Assembly: GCF_019969685.1 (NCBI RefSeq)
Contig: NZ_JAHXYZ010000001.1
Coordinates: 434,001 to 498,000, forward strand
Origin: Microbacterium sp. EST19A
Lineage (GTDB): Bacteria; Actinomycetota; Actinomycetes; Actinomycetales; Microbacteriaceae
Reading direction: 5' to 3'
Length of the DNA stretch: 64,000 nucleotides
A program made the position numbers and the translations under genes. How positions within the stretch are numbered: the first letter of the stretch is position 1; the number at the start of each line of letters is the position of its first letter. Below are positions 8,511 to 16,885 of the stretch, in pieces. Below the pieces are notes generated by a model that did not search any database, was not told where the DNA came from, and worked only from the letters and a program-made list of their open reading frames with translations.

Positions 8511-10048
8511 GAGACGGCGACCGGTTCGTAGTCGCGCAGCCGGAGGTCGCGCTTGAGCACCTTGCCCTGGGCCGAGAGGGGCAGCGCCTCGAGGAAGCTC
8601 AGGCTGCGGGGGATCTTGTATCCCGCGATGTGCTCGCGCGCCAGCACCTGGATCTCGTCGAGCGTCACCTCCTGCCCGGGCTGCCGCACGACGACCGCGT
8701 GCACGCGTTCGCCCCAGCGGTCGTCGGGAAGGCCGATGATCGCGACCGCGGCGACGGACGGATGCTTCGCCACCACGTTCTCCACCTCGACGGAGTACAC
8801 GTTCTCGCCCCCGGTGATGATCATGTCCTTGATGCGGTCGACGACGTACACGTACCCGTCCTCGTCCATATAACCGCCGTCGCCGGTGTGCATCCAGCCG
8901 CCCCGCAGGGCGTCGGCCGTCTCCGCGGGCTTGTTCCAGTAGCCGACCATGGTCGCCCCGCCGCGTGCGACGATCTCGCCGACCGTACCGCGAGGCACCT
9001 CGACGTCGTCCTCGTCGACGATCTGGACCTCGGTGTGCCAGCCCGCGCGACCGGCGGAGCGCCGTCGCACCGGATGGTGATGGTCGACCGAGAGCAGCAT
9101 GGTCGCGACGGGCGCGAGCTCGCTCATGCCATACGCCTGCAGGAAGGTCGCCTGCGGGAAGAGGAGCGCGGCGCGATCGAGCAGCGCCTCGGAGATCGGA
9201 GACGCCCCGTAGACGATGTGCTTCATCGACGACAGGTCGCGGTCGCTCGCACCGGGCAGATCGACCATCATCTGCAGCATCGTCGGGACGACGAGCACGT
9301 CGGTGCCGCCGCGCTTCTCCATCGTGTCGAGCACCCCGGCCGGGGTGAACGCGGGCACGAACACGTGCGTGGAGTTGAGGATCAGTCCGCCGATCCACGA
9401 CGCGATGTCGGCGAGGTGGAACATCGGCGCCACGTGCAGCAGCCGCCCCTCGGGGGTGAGGAACTCCCCCGACGCGACGCAGCCGAAGCCCGAGGTCATC
9501 ATGTTGTCGTGCGACAGCACTACGCCCTTGGGCACGCCCGTCGTGCCGCCGGTGTAGAAGATGCCGAAGATGTCGGAACCGCCGCGGCGGGCGTCCTCGA
9601 TGGGGGCGGTGTCGGCGATCTGATCCTCGTAGCGCAGCATCCCGTCGGGAGTCGGCTTCTCGCCCGCGTGGATGAGCGTCGTCAGCCCGGGCGCGAGGGG
9701 GCGCACCGACTCGACCAGCTCCAGCCAAGTGTCGTCGACGATGAGGGTCGCGATCTCGCACTCCGCGAACGAGTGCGCGATCTCGGCCGGGCTCCACCGG
9801 TAGTTGACGGGGACGACGACGCCGCCGGCCCACGGGATCCCGAGGAGCGACTCGTGGAACACGTCGGAGTTCAGGGAGACGACGGCGACGCGGTCGCCGT
9901 CGTCGACGCCGGCTTCCCGCAGCGCGCCCGCAAGGCGGGCGATGCGATCGGCGGATGCCGCGACCGTGCGGATACGGTCGCCGGCCACGGTGTGCTCACG
10001 GTCGGGGGTGAGCTGCAGCGAGCGGTGCAGGGGCTGTGTGACTTCCAT
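8507..10048 (-). CDS. Class I adenylate-forming acyl-CoA ligase (AMP-binding)
   Basis: A 513-residue ANL-superfamily ligase. The phosphate-binding loop YTGGTTGVPKG is at 165-175, YGMSE at 306-310, the TGD aspartate at 390, DRIKDMIITGGENVYSVEVE at 404-423 and the catalytic lysine is K496 in AQGKVLKRD. It activates a carboxylic acid to its acyl-CoA through an acyl-adenylate. The enzyme is the expected entry step for the pathway whose dehydrogenase, hydratase, SDR and thiolase are adjacent. AAGGAGAG precedes the ATG. The substrate acid is unknown. Confidence 0.92.
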   Translation of the reverse strand: MEVTQPLHRSLQLTPDREHTVAGDRIRTVAASADRIARLAGALREAGVDDGDRVAVVSLNSDVFHESLLGIPWAGGVVVPVNYRWSPAEIAHSFAECEIATLIVDDTWLELVESVRPLAPGLTTLIHAGEKPTPDGMLRYEDQIADTAPIEDARRGGSDIFGIFYTGGTTGVPKGVVLSHDNMMTSGFGCVASGEFLTPEGRLLHVAPMFHLADIASWIGGLILNSTHVFVPAFTPAGVLDTMEKRGGTDVLVVPTMLQMMVDLPGASDRDLSSMKHIVYGASPISEALLDRAALLFPQATFLQAYGMSELAPVATMLLSVDHHHPVRRRSAGRAGWHTEVQIVDEDDVEVPRGTVGEIVARGGATMVGYWNKPAETADALRGGWMHTGDGGYMDEDGYVYVVDRIKDMIITGGENVYSVEVENVVAKHPSVAAVAIIGLPDDRWGERVHAVVVRQPGQEVTLDEIQVLAREHIAGYKIPRSLSFLEALPLSAQGKVLKRDLRLRDYEPVAVS

Positions 10049-10098
10049 GTTCTCTCCTTTGAGACGTGGTGACTGTGAGACGTGGTGGCTGCTGTGGC

Positions 10099-11244
10099 TC
10101 AGGCGAGCCGCAGGGACTTGCCGATGAGGTCCTTCATGATCTCGGTGCTGCCGGCGTAGATGCGCTGCGCCCGCGAGTCGAGCCAGAGCTGCGTGATCGG
10201 ATGCTCCGGCAGATAGCCGTTGCCGCCGTGCAGCTGCACGCCCGTGTCGAGCACCCGCCACATGAACTCCGTCGTCCACCACTTGGCTTCGGCGGCATCC
10301 ACCGGCGTCAGGTCGCCCGCGTTGAGCGCGCGCACGCAGTCGTCGACGAAGGACTGCGCGATGTCGAGCTCGGTCACGAGCTCGGCGATCGTGAAGCGCA
10401 CGGTCTGGTTCGCGCCGATCGGCTTGCCGAACGTCTCGCGCGACCGCACATGATCGATCGTCAGATCGAGCCCGACCCGCGCGGTCGCCAATGCGTGCGC
10501 GGATGCCGTGACCCGCTCCTGAGCGAGGTTGCGGGTGAGTCCGCGGAACCCCTCGCCCTCGGTGCCGAGGGTGTCGGCGACGGGGACGCGCACGTCGGTG
10601 AAGGTGATCTCGGTGGTGTTGTGCGCGGCCATTCCGACCTTGACGAGGTTGCGTGCCGAATAGCCGGGTGTGCTCGTGTCGACCACGAGCAGCGTGAGCC
10701 CGCGATGACGGTCCTCACTCGTCCGCGCCGCGACGATGAGGAGTCCGGCGTTCAGCCCGTTGCCGATGAACTTCTTGGTGCCGTTGACGACCCAGTGATC
10801 GCCGTCGCGCACCGCGGTGGTGCGGATGCCGGCGAGATCGGATCCCGTGCCCGGCTCGGTCATCGCGATGCCGAGGACGGTCTCCCCACGGATGACGCCG
10901 GGCAGCCAGCGGGCCTTCTGCTCCTCGGTGCCCATGTCGACGAGGTACGGGGCGATGATGTCGACCACGAGGCTCGGACCGACGATCGGCGGGAAGACGA
11001 GCAGCCGCGTGGCCTCTTCCGTGAGGATCATGTTGTACCGGAAGTCGGCGACCCCGGTGCCGCCGTACTCGGCCGGCATCCCGTGGGCGAGCGCGCCGAT
11101 CTCGGCGAGCCCGGTGTAGAGCTCGTCCCCGACGACGCCGTTCTCGATCCAGGTGGGGTTCGCCGGCACGACCACGCGCTCGAGGAACTCGCGCACACGG
11201 GAACGGTAGTCCTCGTGCTCCGCTTCGTACAGGTGACGTCTCAT
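10099..11244 (-). CDS. Acyl-CoA dehydrogenase family protein
   Basis: A 381-residue FAD-dependent acyl-CoA dehydrogenase with the full three-part fold: helical N-domain, beta-domain with IAMTEPGTGSDLAGI (flavin/substrate segment) and WVVNGTKKFIGNG, and C-terminal helical domain with RETFGKPIG, QLHGGNGYLPEHPI and RIYAGSTEIMKDLIGKSL. The YEG glutamate of the medium-chain type is replaced by alanine (IYAGST), as in branches that place the base elsewhere. It would introduce the 2,3-double bond. Its ATG shares one base with the stop of the SDR gene (TGATG). Confidence 0.92.
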   Translation of the reverse strand: MRRHLYEAEHEDYRSRVREFLERVVVPANPTWIENGVVGDELYTGLAEIGALAHGMPAEYGGTGVADFRYNMILTEEATRLLVFPPIVGPSLVVDIIAPYLVDMGTEEQKARWLPGVIRGETVLGIAMTEPGTGSDLAGIRTTAVRDGDHWVVNGTKKFIGNGLNAGLLIVAARTSEDRHRGLTLLVVDTSTPGYSARNLVKVGMAAHNTTEITFTDVRVPVADTLGTEGEGFRGLTRNLAQERVTASAHALATARVGLDLTIDHVRSRETFGKPIGANQTVRFTIAELVTELDIAQSFVDDCVRALNAGDLTPVDAAEAKWWTTEFMWRVLDTGVQLHGGNGYLPEHPITQLWLDSRAQRIYAGSTEIMKDLIGKSLRLA

Positions 11245-12068
11245 CAGAGGAAGAACCCTCCGCCGCAGACGACCACCTGCGCGCTGACGTAGTCGGACTC
11301 GGGCAGACAGAAGAGGTACACGGCGCCGGCGGCGTCCTTCGGGGTGCCGGCGCGGCCGAGCGGGATGAGCTGCTCGGTCATCGTCTTGAGCTGATCGCTG
11401 ATGCCGACCTTGATGGAGTTGCCGGCGACGTCGATGTGGTCGGCGCCGTCGGTCGATGTGAGCCGCGTCTCGATGAGGCCGAATGCGACCGCATTGACCG
11501 TGACGTTGTAGCGACCCCACTCCTTGGCGAGGGTCTTGGTCAGGCCGACGATCCCCGCCTTCGCGGTCGAGTAGTTCGACTGCCCGGCGTTGCCTCCGAG
11601 GCCGGCGAGCGACGAGATGTTGACGACCTTCCGGGCTCGGGCGACGCCGTGCTCGGCGGCTTCCCGCTTCGCGGCTGCCGAGATGATCGGCTGCGCGGCG
11701 CGGAGGATGCGGAACGGCGCCTTGAGATGCACGTCGAGGATCGCATCCCACTGCTCGTCGGTCATCTTCTGGATGACCGAGTCCCAGGTGTACCCGGCGT
11801 TGTTGATGATGATGTCGATGCCGCCGAAGGCCTCGACCGCGGTCTGCACGAACCGCTCGCCGAAGTCGGCGTCGGTCACGCTGCCGATGCAGCCGACGGC
11901 TTGGCCGCCGGCGGCGAGGATCGTGTCGATGGTGTCGTTCGCGGGCTCGGCGTCGAGGTCGTTGACGACGACCGACGCTCCCTCGCTCGCGAGCTTGAGG
12001 GCGATCTCCCGGCCGATCCCTCGACCGGAGCCCGAGACGAGGGCGACTCTGCCTTCCAACGTTCCCAT
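11244..12068 (-). CDS. SDR family dehydrogenase, probable 3-hydroxyacyl-CoA dehydrogenase
   Basis: A 274-residue classical short-chain dehydrogenase. The cofactor motif SGSGRGIG is at 12-19, VNDLDA (35-40) ends strand two with an aspartate favouring NAD(H), NNAG is at 89-92, and the catalytic serine, Y166 and K170 (NYSTAK) are in place. The closest type is the dehydrogenase domain of multifunctional enzyme 2 (17-beta-HSD4), fitting oxidation of 3-hydroxyacyl-CoA made by the neighbouring MaoC-type hydratase. The start has GAGGAAC upstream. It sits between the hydratase and acyl-CoA dehydrogenase genes in one operon. Confidence 0.9.
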   Translation of the reverse strand: MGTLEGRVALVSGSGRGIGREIALKLASEGASVVVNDLDAEPANDTIDTILAAGGQAVGCIGSVTDADFGERFVQTAVEAFGGIDIIINNAGYTWDSVIQKMTDEQWDAILDVHLKAPFRILRAAQPIISAAAKREAAEHGVARARKVVNISSLAGLGGNAGQSNYSTAKAGIVGLTKTLAKEWGRYNVTVNAVAFGLIETRLTSTDGADHIDVAGNSIKVGISDQLKTMTEQLIPLGRAGTPKDAAGAVYLFCLPESDYVSAQVVVCGGGFFL

Positions 12069-12082
12069 GTGCGTTCCTCTTC

Positions 12083-12484
12083 TCAATCGACGGTGACGAC
12101 AGCGCGGCCGGTCAGGGTCACGGTGCCGTCGGCGAGCGTGACGGCGACGTCGACGGTCGCGAGACCGTCGTCGACCGCGGCCACGACGCCGGTGCAGGTG
12201 GGCTGGGCATGGATGGGGGTGATGGCGGCGAACCGCACCTCGAACGAGCGGATCCGCTCCTGCGGCACCCACCCGGTCAGCATCCGTCCGAGATACGCCA
12301 TCGACAGCATCCCCTGCGCGAACACGTCGTCGAGTCCGGCGGACCTCGCGAGGTCGCTGTCGAGGTGGATCGGATTGTGGTCGCCGGAGGCGCCGGCGAA
12401 GAGCGCGAGCGTGGTGCGGCTGATCGGCGCGAGCTCGAGGGCGGGCAGCCGTGTGCCGACGGCGAGTTCCTGAAGCCCGATCAT
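12083..12484 (-). CDS. MaoC-like hotdog dehydratase/hydratase subunit
   Basis: A 133-residue hotdog-fold protein with the hydratase-2 motif AGASGDHNPIHLD (about residues 30-42), whose aspartate and histidine activate water in R-specific enoyl-CoA hydratases. It is half the length of a double-hotdog hydratase; the other half is encoded by the gene just upstream, which overlaps its ATG by four bases. The pair probably forms a heterodimer like the HadAB/HadBC or ChsH1-ChsH2 enzymes, hydrating an enoyl-CoA produced by the adjacent acyl-CoA dehydrogenase. Confidence 0.88.
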   Translation of the reverse strand: MIGLQELAVGTRLPALELAPISRTTLALFAGASGDHNPIHLDSDLARSAGLDDVFAQGMLSMAYLGRMLTGWVPQERIRSFEVRFAAITPIHAQPTCTGVVAAVDDGLATVDVAVTLADGTVTLTGRAVVTVD

Positions 12485-12942
12485 CGCGCCGCCTCCTGCT
12501 CGGGATGCCGCACGACGACGGTGTCGGTCAGTGTGGCGATCGGCTCGCCGTCGCGGGTGACCTCGGTGTCGACGACGATGAACTCGAGCGCGCCGCCGCG
12601 CTTCTCGTATACCTCGGCGATGCGCGGAGCGAGACGCAGCTCGTCGCCGGCGAAGGCCATGCGCGCGTAGTCGTAGCGCTGGGATCCGTGCAGGACGAAG
12701 CGGGGATCGACGCCGAGGTCCGCGAGCCAGGACATCGGGTCGGGCTTGTCGAGCTTGAGTCCGAAGAGGAACGTCGGCGGCACCGGAAGGTCGGGGTACC
12801 CCGCGTCGACGGCGGCGTCCACATCGAGATAGCGGGGGTCGGTCTCGCCGATGGCTTCGGCGAAGAACCGGAGTCTCCCGCGCTCGATGACGGCGACGTG
12901 CTCGGGCAGCGCCCGTCCCACCGCATCCTTCGGTACTGGCAT
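12481..12942 (-). CDS. MaoC N-terminal (FAS1-like dehydratase) domain protein
   Basis: A 153-residue hotdog protein matching the MaoC dehydratase N-terminal domain (RGRLRFFAEAIGETDPRYLDVDAA, LPVPPTFLFGLKL, HGSQRYDYARMAFAGDELRL). This half lacks the catalytic D-x4-H motif and in known complexes supplies substrate-binding surface to the catalytic MaoC partner, here the next gene, joined by an ATGA overlap. An excellent AGGAGG site precedes the ATG. It is the first gene of the leftward operon, and operator site B lies about 20 bases before its start. Confidence 0.87.
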   Translation of the reverse strand: MPVPKDAVGRALPEHVAVIERGRLRFFAEAIGETDPRYLDVDAAVDAGYPDLPVPPTFLFGLKLDKPDPMSWLADLGVDPRFVLHGSQRYDYARMAFAGDELRLAPRIAEVYEKRGGALEFIVVDTEVTRDGEPIATLTDTVVVRHPEQEAAR

Positions 12943-12961
12943 CCGATCCTCCTCGATCTGA

Positions 12962-12979
12962 CTAACCGCGATTCACTTG
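12962..12979 (-). promoter_or_regulatory. Operator site B of the beta-oxidation regulon
   Basis: Read on the minus strand the site is CAAGTGAATCGCGGTTAG, matching site A in 16 of 18 positions. It lies just upstream of the first gene of the leftward MaoC-SDR-ACAD-ligase-hydrolase operon, between it and the divergent tandem-TetR gene. Confidence 0.7.
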
Positions 12980-13018
12980 CGAGGAATGTAACACGGATTC
13001 CCGGCAAGGGCGAGGGCG

Positions 13019-13035
13019 ATGTGAATCCGAGTTAG
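13019..13035 (+). promoter_or_regulatory. Operator site C (weaker copy) before the tandem-TetR gene
   Basis: ATGTGAATCCGAGTTAG matches the regulon motif at 13 of 17 positions, keeping the GTGAAT and GTTAG cores. It is on the coding strand of the fused TetR regulator, 53 bases before its ATG, in a position suited to autoregulation. Confidence 0.5.
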
Positions 13036-13088
13036 CAAAACACCGGACGAACGAGCCGCGGTCCCGGCGCCTCTGCGATCATGGGAGC

Positions 13089-14288
13089 ATGACGTCGGTC
13101 GCCGCAGAGACGCCCCCCAGGGGCACTCGGCCGCGCAATCGTCGGGCGATCACGATCGAGGCGGCGACGGAGCTCTTCTGGAAGCGCGGTTACGCCGGTG
13201 TCAGCATGAGCGACATCGCCGAGGCCACCAACGTCGGAGCATCCGCCCTCTACCGCCACTTCCCCGGTAAAGCCGAGGTGCTGGTCGCGGCCGTCCAGAC
13301 CGGACTCGCGGGCTACGGGGCCGTGCTCGACGAGGTCGATGCCGGAGAGCACGAGCAGGAGGGGCGACTCCCCTTCCTGCTGCGGCGCCTCGCCGAGACC
13401 TCGCTCGATCACCGCGCTCTCGGCGCACTGTGGCAGCGCGAGGCCCGCAGCCTCGACGAGCCCGAGCAGCGCCTGTTGCGGGATGAGCTGGCCCGGCACA
13501 CCCACCGGGTGGCCGAGATCATCCTCGCCGACCGCCCCGAACTGGATGCGGGAGCGGCCGACCTGCTCGCATGGTGCGCGATGGGCGTCCTCGTCAGCCC
13601 CAGCTTCCACTCCGCCACCCTGCCGACACCCGACTTCGTCGCCGTGATGGTCGACATGGTCTCGACGATCGTGTCGATGCCGATCCCGTCGGGCGAGCAG
13701 GCGGATGCCGCGGTCACCGCCGCACCGCCGCACGAGTCACGCCGCGACATGATCATCACGGTCGCGACCGAGCTCTTCGCCGAGCGCGGCTTCGCCGCCA
13801 CGGGCATCGACGAGATCGGCGAAGCCGTCGGGATCGCAGGACCCAGCGTCTACAGCCACTTCGAGAACAAGGCCGCGATCCTCGTCGCCGCGATCGATCG
13901 CGCCCACGCCATCCTGCGTATCGATCGCGATGAGATCCTCGCGACGGAACTCCCGCCCGAGCAGAAGCTCTCCCGCCTCGTCGATTCCTACGTGACCGTC
14001 GCGAACAGCGACCGCGCGGTCATCCGCATCCTGCTCTCCGAGCTGATGAACCTCCCCGAGGAGGATCGCCGCACGGCGCGTCAGTTGCAGCGGGACTACA
14101 TCGACGCCTGGGTCGAGCTGCTGCGCGCCTTCACCGACACCGACGCCACGTCGGCGCGCATCCGTGTGCAGGCGGTGCTGCTCGTCGTCAACGACGCCGT
14201 GCAGACCCCGCATCTGCGCGAGAGGGACCGGTTTGAGCGGACCATGAAGCGCATGTCGAAGCTGCTCCTGACCATAACCGACGCCTGA
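13089..14288 (+). CDS. Regulator with two fused TetR units
   Basis: A 399-residue protein that is two TetR proteins in one chain. The first helix-turn-helix is at about 20-66 (ITIEAATELFWKRGYAGVSM, then IAEATNVGASALYRHF), the second at about 219-266 (MIITVATELFAERGFAATGI, then IGEAVGIAGPSVYSHF); each is followed by a helical ligand domain. Normal TetR proteins are about 200 residues and dimerise. The two units are only moderately alike, so the fused protein may recognise an asymmetric site, which is what the six motif copies in this cluster look like. GGGAG precedes the ATG. It probably represses the whole 6-18 kb cluster. Confidence 0.9.
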   Translation: MTSVAAETPPRGTRPRNRRAITIEAATELFWKRGYAGVSMSDIAEATNVGASALYRHFPGKAEVLVAAVQTGLAGYGAVLDEVDAGEHEQEGRLPFLLRRLAETSLDHRALGALWQREARSLDEPEQRLLRDELARHTHRVAEIILADRPELDAGAADLLAWCAMGVLVSPSFHSATLPTPDFVAVMVDMVSTIVSMPIPSGEQADAAVTAAPPHESRRDMIITVATELFAERGFAATGIDEIGEAVGIAGPSVYSHFENKAAILVAAIDRAHAILRIDRDEILATELPPEQKLSRLVDSYVTVANSDRAVIRILLSELMNLPEEDRRTARQLQRDYIDAWVELLRAFTDTDATSARIRVQAVLLVVNDAVQTPHLRERDRFERTMKRMSKLLLTITDA

Positions 14289-14303
14289 GGGCCCGTGATA
14301 GCG

Positions 14304-14321
14304 TAAGTGAACAGCGGTTCG
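14304..14321 (+). promoter_or_regulatory. Operator site D before the alpha/beta hydrolase gene
   Basis: TAAGTGAACAGCGGTTCG matches the regulon motif except for the final TTAG (TTCG here). It lies between the tandem-TetR stop and the hydrolase gene at 14365, suggesting this gene has its own regulated promoter in addition to any read-through. Confidence 0.6.
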
Positions 14322-14364
14322 GTGCGCTCCGCGCCGAACACTCTTCGAGAAGACGCAGGGACCG

Positions 14365-15237
14365 ATGACTGACGCACCCGCCTGGTTCACCGAAGCCCTC
14401 GCCGTCACCACCGCCGTCGGCACCGTCGAGGTGGCCGGCGCGCGCATCGCGTATCGGACGTGGGGCACGATCGGCGACGATCCCCATGACGTCCTTCTCG
14501 TGCACGGCGGGGCCGCGCATTCCCGGTGGTGGGACTTCATCGCCCCGCAGCTCGCCGCCGGCCGCCGCGTGGTCGCCGTCGACCTCTCCGGGCACGGCGA
14601 CAGCGGGCGTCGCCCCGCGTACTCCGTCGAGCAGTGGATCGACGAGCTGGATGCCGTCATCGACGCGGCGCAGCTGCGACCCCGTCCCGTCGTCGCCGGT
14701 CACAGCCTCGGCGGCATGATCGCCTCCGCCCTCGCCGGGCGCACGACGCCCGAGCTCGGCGGTCTCATCGTCGTCGACTCGCCCATCGAGCCGAGCGGAC
14801 CATGGCCGCGCACCGAGGCCGACGCCACGTTCAGCACGCCCCGGGTCTATCGGTCGCTCGCCGACGGCGTCGCGCGCTTCCGCCCCGTCCCGCCGCAGCA
14901 CTCCCTGCCCTACACAGCGGCGCACATCGCCGCCGCGTCGCTGCGCGAGGTCGCGGGCGGCTGGAGCTGGAAGTTCGATCCCGCCTTCGTCGCGATGACC
15001 GGCGATCTGCCGCACACCCTCGACGGCCTGGCATGCCCTGCCGTGTACGTGGCGGGCGAGCACGGCATCCTGAGCCCGCAGGGGCGAGCGGCGCTCGATG
15101 CGTCGACCGAGGTGCGGGTGATCGAGATCCCGGATGCCGGGCATGCGATGATGCTCGACCAGCCGGTCGCGCTCACGCAGGTGCTGCAGGATGCTCTCGC
15201 CTGGTTCGCCGTCGTGGAGACCGCGCGCACCGTCTAG
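14365..15237 (+). CDS. Alpha/beta-fold hydrolase
   Basis: A 290-residue alpha/beta hydrolase. S114 in GHSLGG is the nucleophile; VHGGAAHSRWWD forms the oxyanion region, DLSGHGDSGRR is the usual block after strand four, and the catalytic histidine is in PDAGHAMMLDQP near the end. The family includes esterases, lactonases and C-C hydrolases, and the substrate is not evident. Operator site D places the gene in the same regulon as the beta-oxidation enzymes, so it probably frees or opens the acid that the CoA ligase activates. It converges with the carboxylesterase gene, 11 bases apart. Confidence 0.87.
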   Translation: MTDAPAWFTEALAVTTAVGTVEVAGARIAYRTWGTIGDDPHDVLLVHGGAAHSRWWDFIAPQLAAGRRVVAVDLSGHGDSGRRPAYSVEQWIDELDAVIDAAQLRPRPVVAGHSLGGMIASALAGRTTPELGGLIVVDSPIEPSGPWPRTEADATFSTPRVYRSLADGVARFRPVPPQHSLPYTAAHIAAASLREVAGGWSWKFDPAFVAMTGDLPHTLDGLACPAVYVAGEHGILSPQGRAALDASTEVRVIEIPDAGHAMMLDQPVALTQVLQDALAWFAVVETARTV

Positions 15238-15248
15238 CGACGCGCGGA

Positions 15249-16748
15249 TCAGCGGCGCCCGCTCCACGCCTCGCGCTCCGCGCCGGCCGCATCGTTCACG
15301 ATCGAACTCTCGGTGTCGAAGATCTTCGTGACCCGGCCGCCCGTCTTGTCGTACGGCGCCCAGCCCGGATCGCCGTTCGTCGCGAAGTCGACGAACGCCG
15401 CGTGGAACTCCTCGGCCAGCCGCTGCGGCGGGTTCGTCCCGAAGATCCGCTTGCCGATGTCGCCGCCGAGTTCCGCCACGGTGGCGAGGTCGTCGCGGGC
15501 GAAGGGCAGATCGATCGCGTGATGCGAGGCCGTGAAGGGCGGCACATCGTCGCGCTGCCAACGGAACTCGTAGAGCCAGCTCGGCTCCGGTCGGGCCTCC
15601 ACGAGACGGATCGTGGGGATGCGGAAGCCCCAGTCCGTCCAGCCTGCCTCGACGAGCGCGCCGAGCCCGTGAACACGGCGTCGGCCGTTCGCGTACGCGT
15701 CGACGATCGTCCGGTCCATCCGCAGCGCGCGCTTCAGGCCGTGACGCACGAAGGGCGCTGCCAGCGGCGCAGCGATCGTGATGCCCTCGATGAGGGAGGC
15801 CATCTCGTTCGTCGTGGTGCCCGTCATGAGGGGCACACCGGGCGATGTGCCGGCGGACTCCACGGGATTGCGCGGAAGCACGGCCGTGTCATGCACGCCG
15901 CGGAAGGGACTGAGCAGGAGGGATCTCGGGTCGCCGAGGGCGAGTCCGAGCGCGGCGAAGCGCGTCAGCGCGGTGAATGTCGCCTTCACGGTGCGGTCCA
16001 GGGGCACGTCGCGCAGACCCTCGACGGTCGGAGCCACGCCGAGGCCCTTCGCCACCTGCCGAGTGATTCGCATCGCCTCGTCGGCATCCACGGTCGCCAT
16101 CGAGCATCCGCTCTGCGCGATCGCGCCCTGGAAGAGACCGCGGCTGGCCGGCAGAGCCAGCTGCAGCATGACCGACACGCCGCCGCCCGATTGACCGAAG
16201 ATCGTCACACGCGATGGATCCCCACCGAAGGCGGCGATGTTGCGCTGTACCCATTCGAGAGCGGCCGCCTGATCACGCAGGCCGAGGTTGTCGTGACCCT
16301 CCCCCAGGAACAGGAAGCCGTCGATGCCGAGGCGGTAGTTGATGCCGACGTGCACGACGCCGTCGCGGGCGAAGGTGCGACCCGAGTATCCCGGAGGCGA
16401 CCCGGCGCCGAAGGTGTAGCCGCCGCCGTGGATGTGCACCACGACGGGGAGCTTCGCCTCGGGACTGGGATCAGGGGTCCAGACCTCGAGGGTCAGGCAG
16501 TCCTCGCCGGTCGTCGCGGGCGAGTAGAGCGCGGCGAGAGCATCGCCGCCGGAGGGCTGCGGAGCGGCGGGGCCGGATGTCGTTCCGTTGCGCACGCCGT
16601 CCCACGGCTCGGGTGGCTGCGGCGGCAGAAACCGGCGCTTCCCGAAGGGAGGTGCGGCGTACGGGATGTTGCGGAAGCAGTGCAGCCCTTCGCTCTCGAC
16701 GCCCGAGACGGCGCCGTGTTCCGTGGTGACAGACATGACTTCGGGCAT
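15249..16748 (-). CDS. Type-B carboxylesterase/lipase family protein
   Basis: A 499-residue carboxylesterase. EDCLTLEVW (82-90) is the type-B signature, HIHGGGY (105-111) forms the oxyanion hole and S187 in FGQSGGG is the nucleophile; the catalytic histidine is expected in TASHHAIDLPF. No signal peptide is seen, so it acts in the cytoplasm on an ester that has been imported. It is divergent from an MFS carrier and two regulon operators lie between them, which fits import and hydrolysis of an ester whose acid part then enters the beta-oxidation enzymes. AGGAGG precedes the ATG. Confidence 0.9.
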   Translation of the reverse strand: MPEVMSVTTEHGAVSGVESEGLHCFRNIPYAAPPFGKRRFLPPQPPEPWDGVRNGTTSGPAAPQPSGGDALAALYSPATTGEDCLTLEVWTPDPSPEAKLPVVVHIHGGGYTFGAGSPPGYSGRTFARDGVVHVGINYRLGIDGFLFLGEGHDNLGLRDQAAALEWVQRNIAAFGGDPSRVTIFGQSGGGVSVMLQLALPASRGLFQGAIAQSGCSMATVDADEAMRITRQVAKGLGVAPTVEGLRDVPLDRTVKATFTALTRFAALGLALGDPRSLLLSPFRGVHDTAVLPRNPVESAGTSPGVPLMTGTTTNEMASLIEGITIAAPLAAPFVRHGLKRALRMDRTIVDAYANGRRRVHGLGALVEAGWTDWGFRIPTIRLVEARPEPSWLYEFRWQRDDVPPFTASHHAIDLPFARDDLATVAELGGDIGKRIFGTNPPQRLAEEFHAAFVDFATNGDPGWAPYDKTGGRVTKIFDTESSIVNDAAGAEREAWSGRR

Positions 16749-16790
16749 CCGGTCCTCCTCGGCGGGGTGGCGTTCACGGTAGCACGTCGA

Positions 16791-16808
16791 CTAACGCAGA
16801 TTCACTTA
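16791..16808 (-). promoter_or_regulatory. Operator site E before the carboxylesterase gene
   Basis: On the minus strand TAAGTGAATCTGCGTTAG, an almost exact copy of the regulon motif, lies about 43 bases before the carboxylesterase start at 16748. Confidence 0.68.
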
Positions 16809-16826
16809 TTTCGGTGAAACTCTAGC

Positions 16827-16844
16827 CTAACCGATGTTCACTTG
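16827..16844 (-). promoter_or_regulatory. Operator site F before the MFS carrier gene
   Basis: On the minus strand CAAGTGAACATCGGTTAG. It is 18 bases from site E in the same orientation and just upstream of TATGCT at 16847-16852, a possible -10 box for the rightward MFS gene. Two sites side by side serve the two divergent genes. Confidence 0.65.
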
Positions 16845-16885
16845 GCTATGCTCGGCGGACCGCCCCCTACGGAAGAGGTTCGAGG

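Noticed and set aside
13081..13088. ATG at 13081 as the start of the fused TetR gene
   Set aside because: It is out of frame; the ATG at 13089 is in frame and has a GGGAG site.
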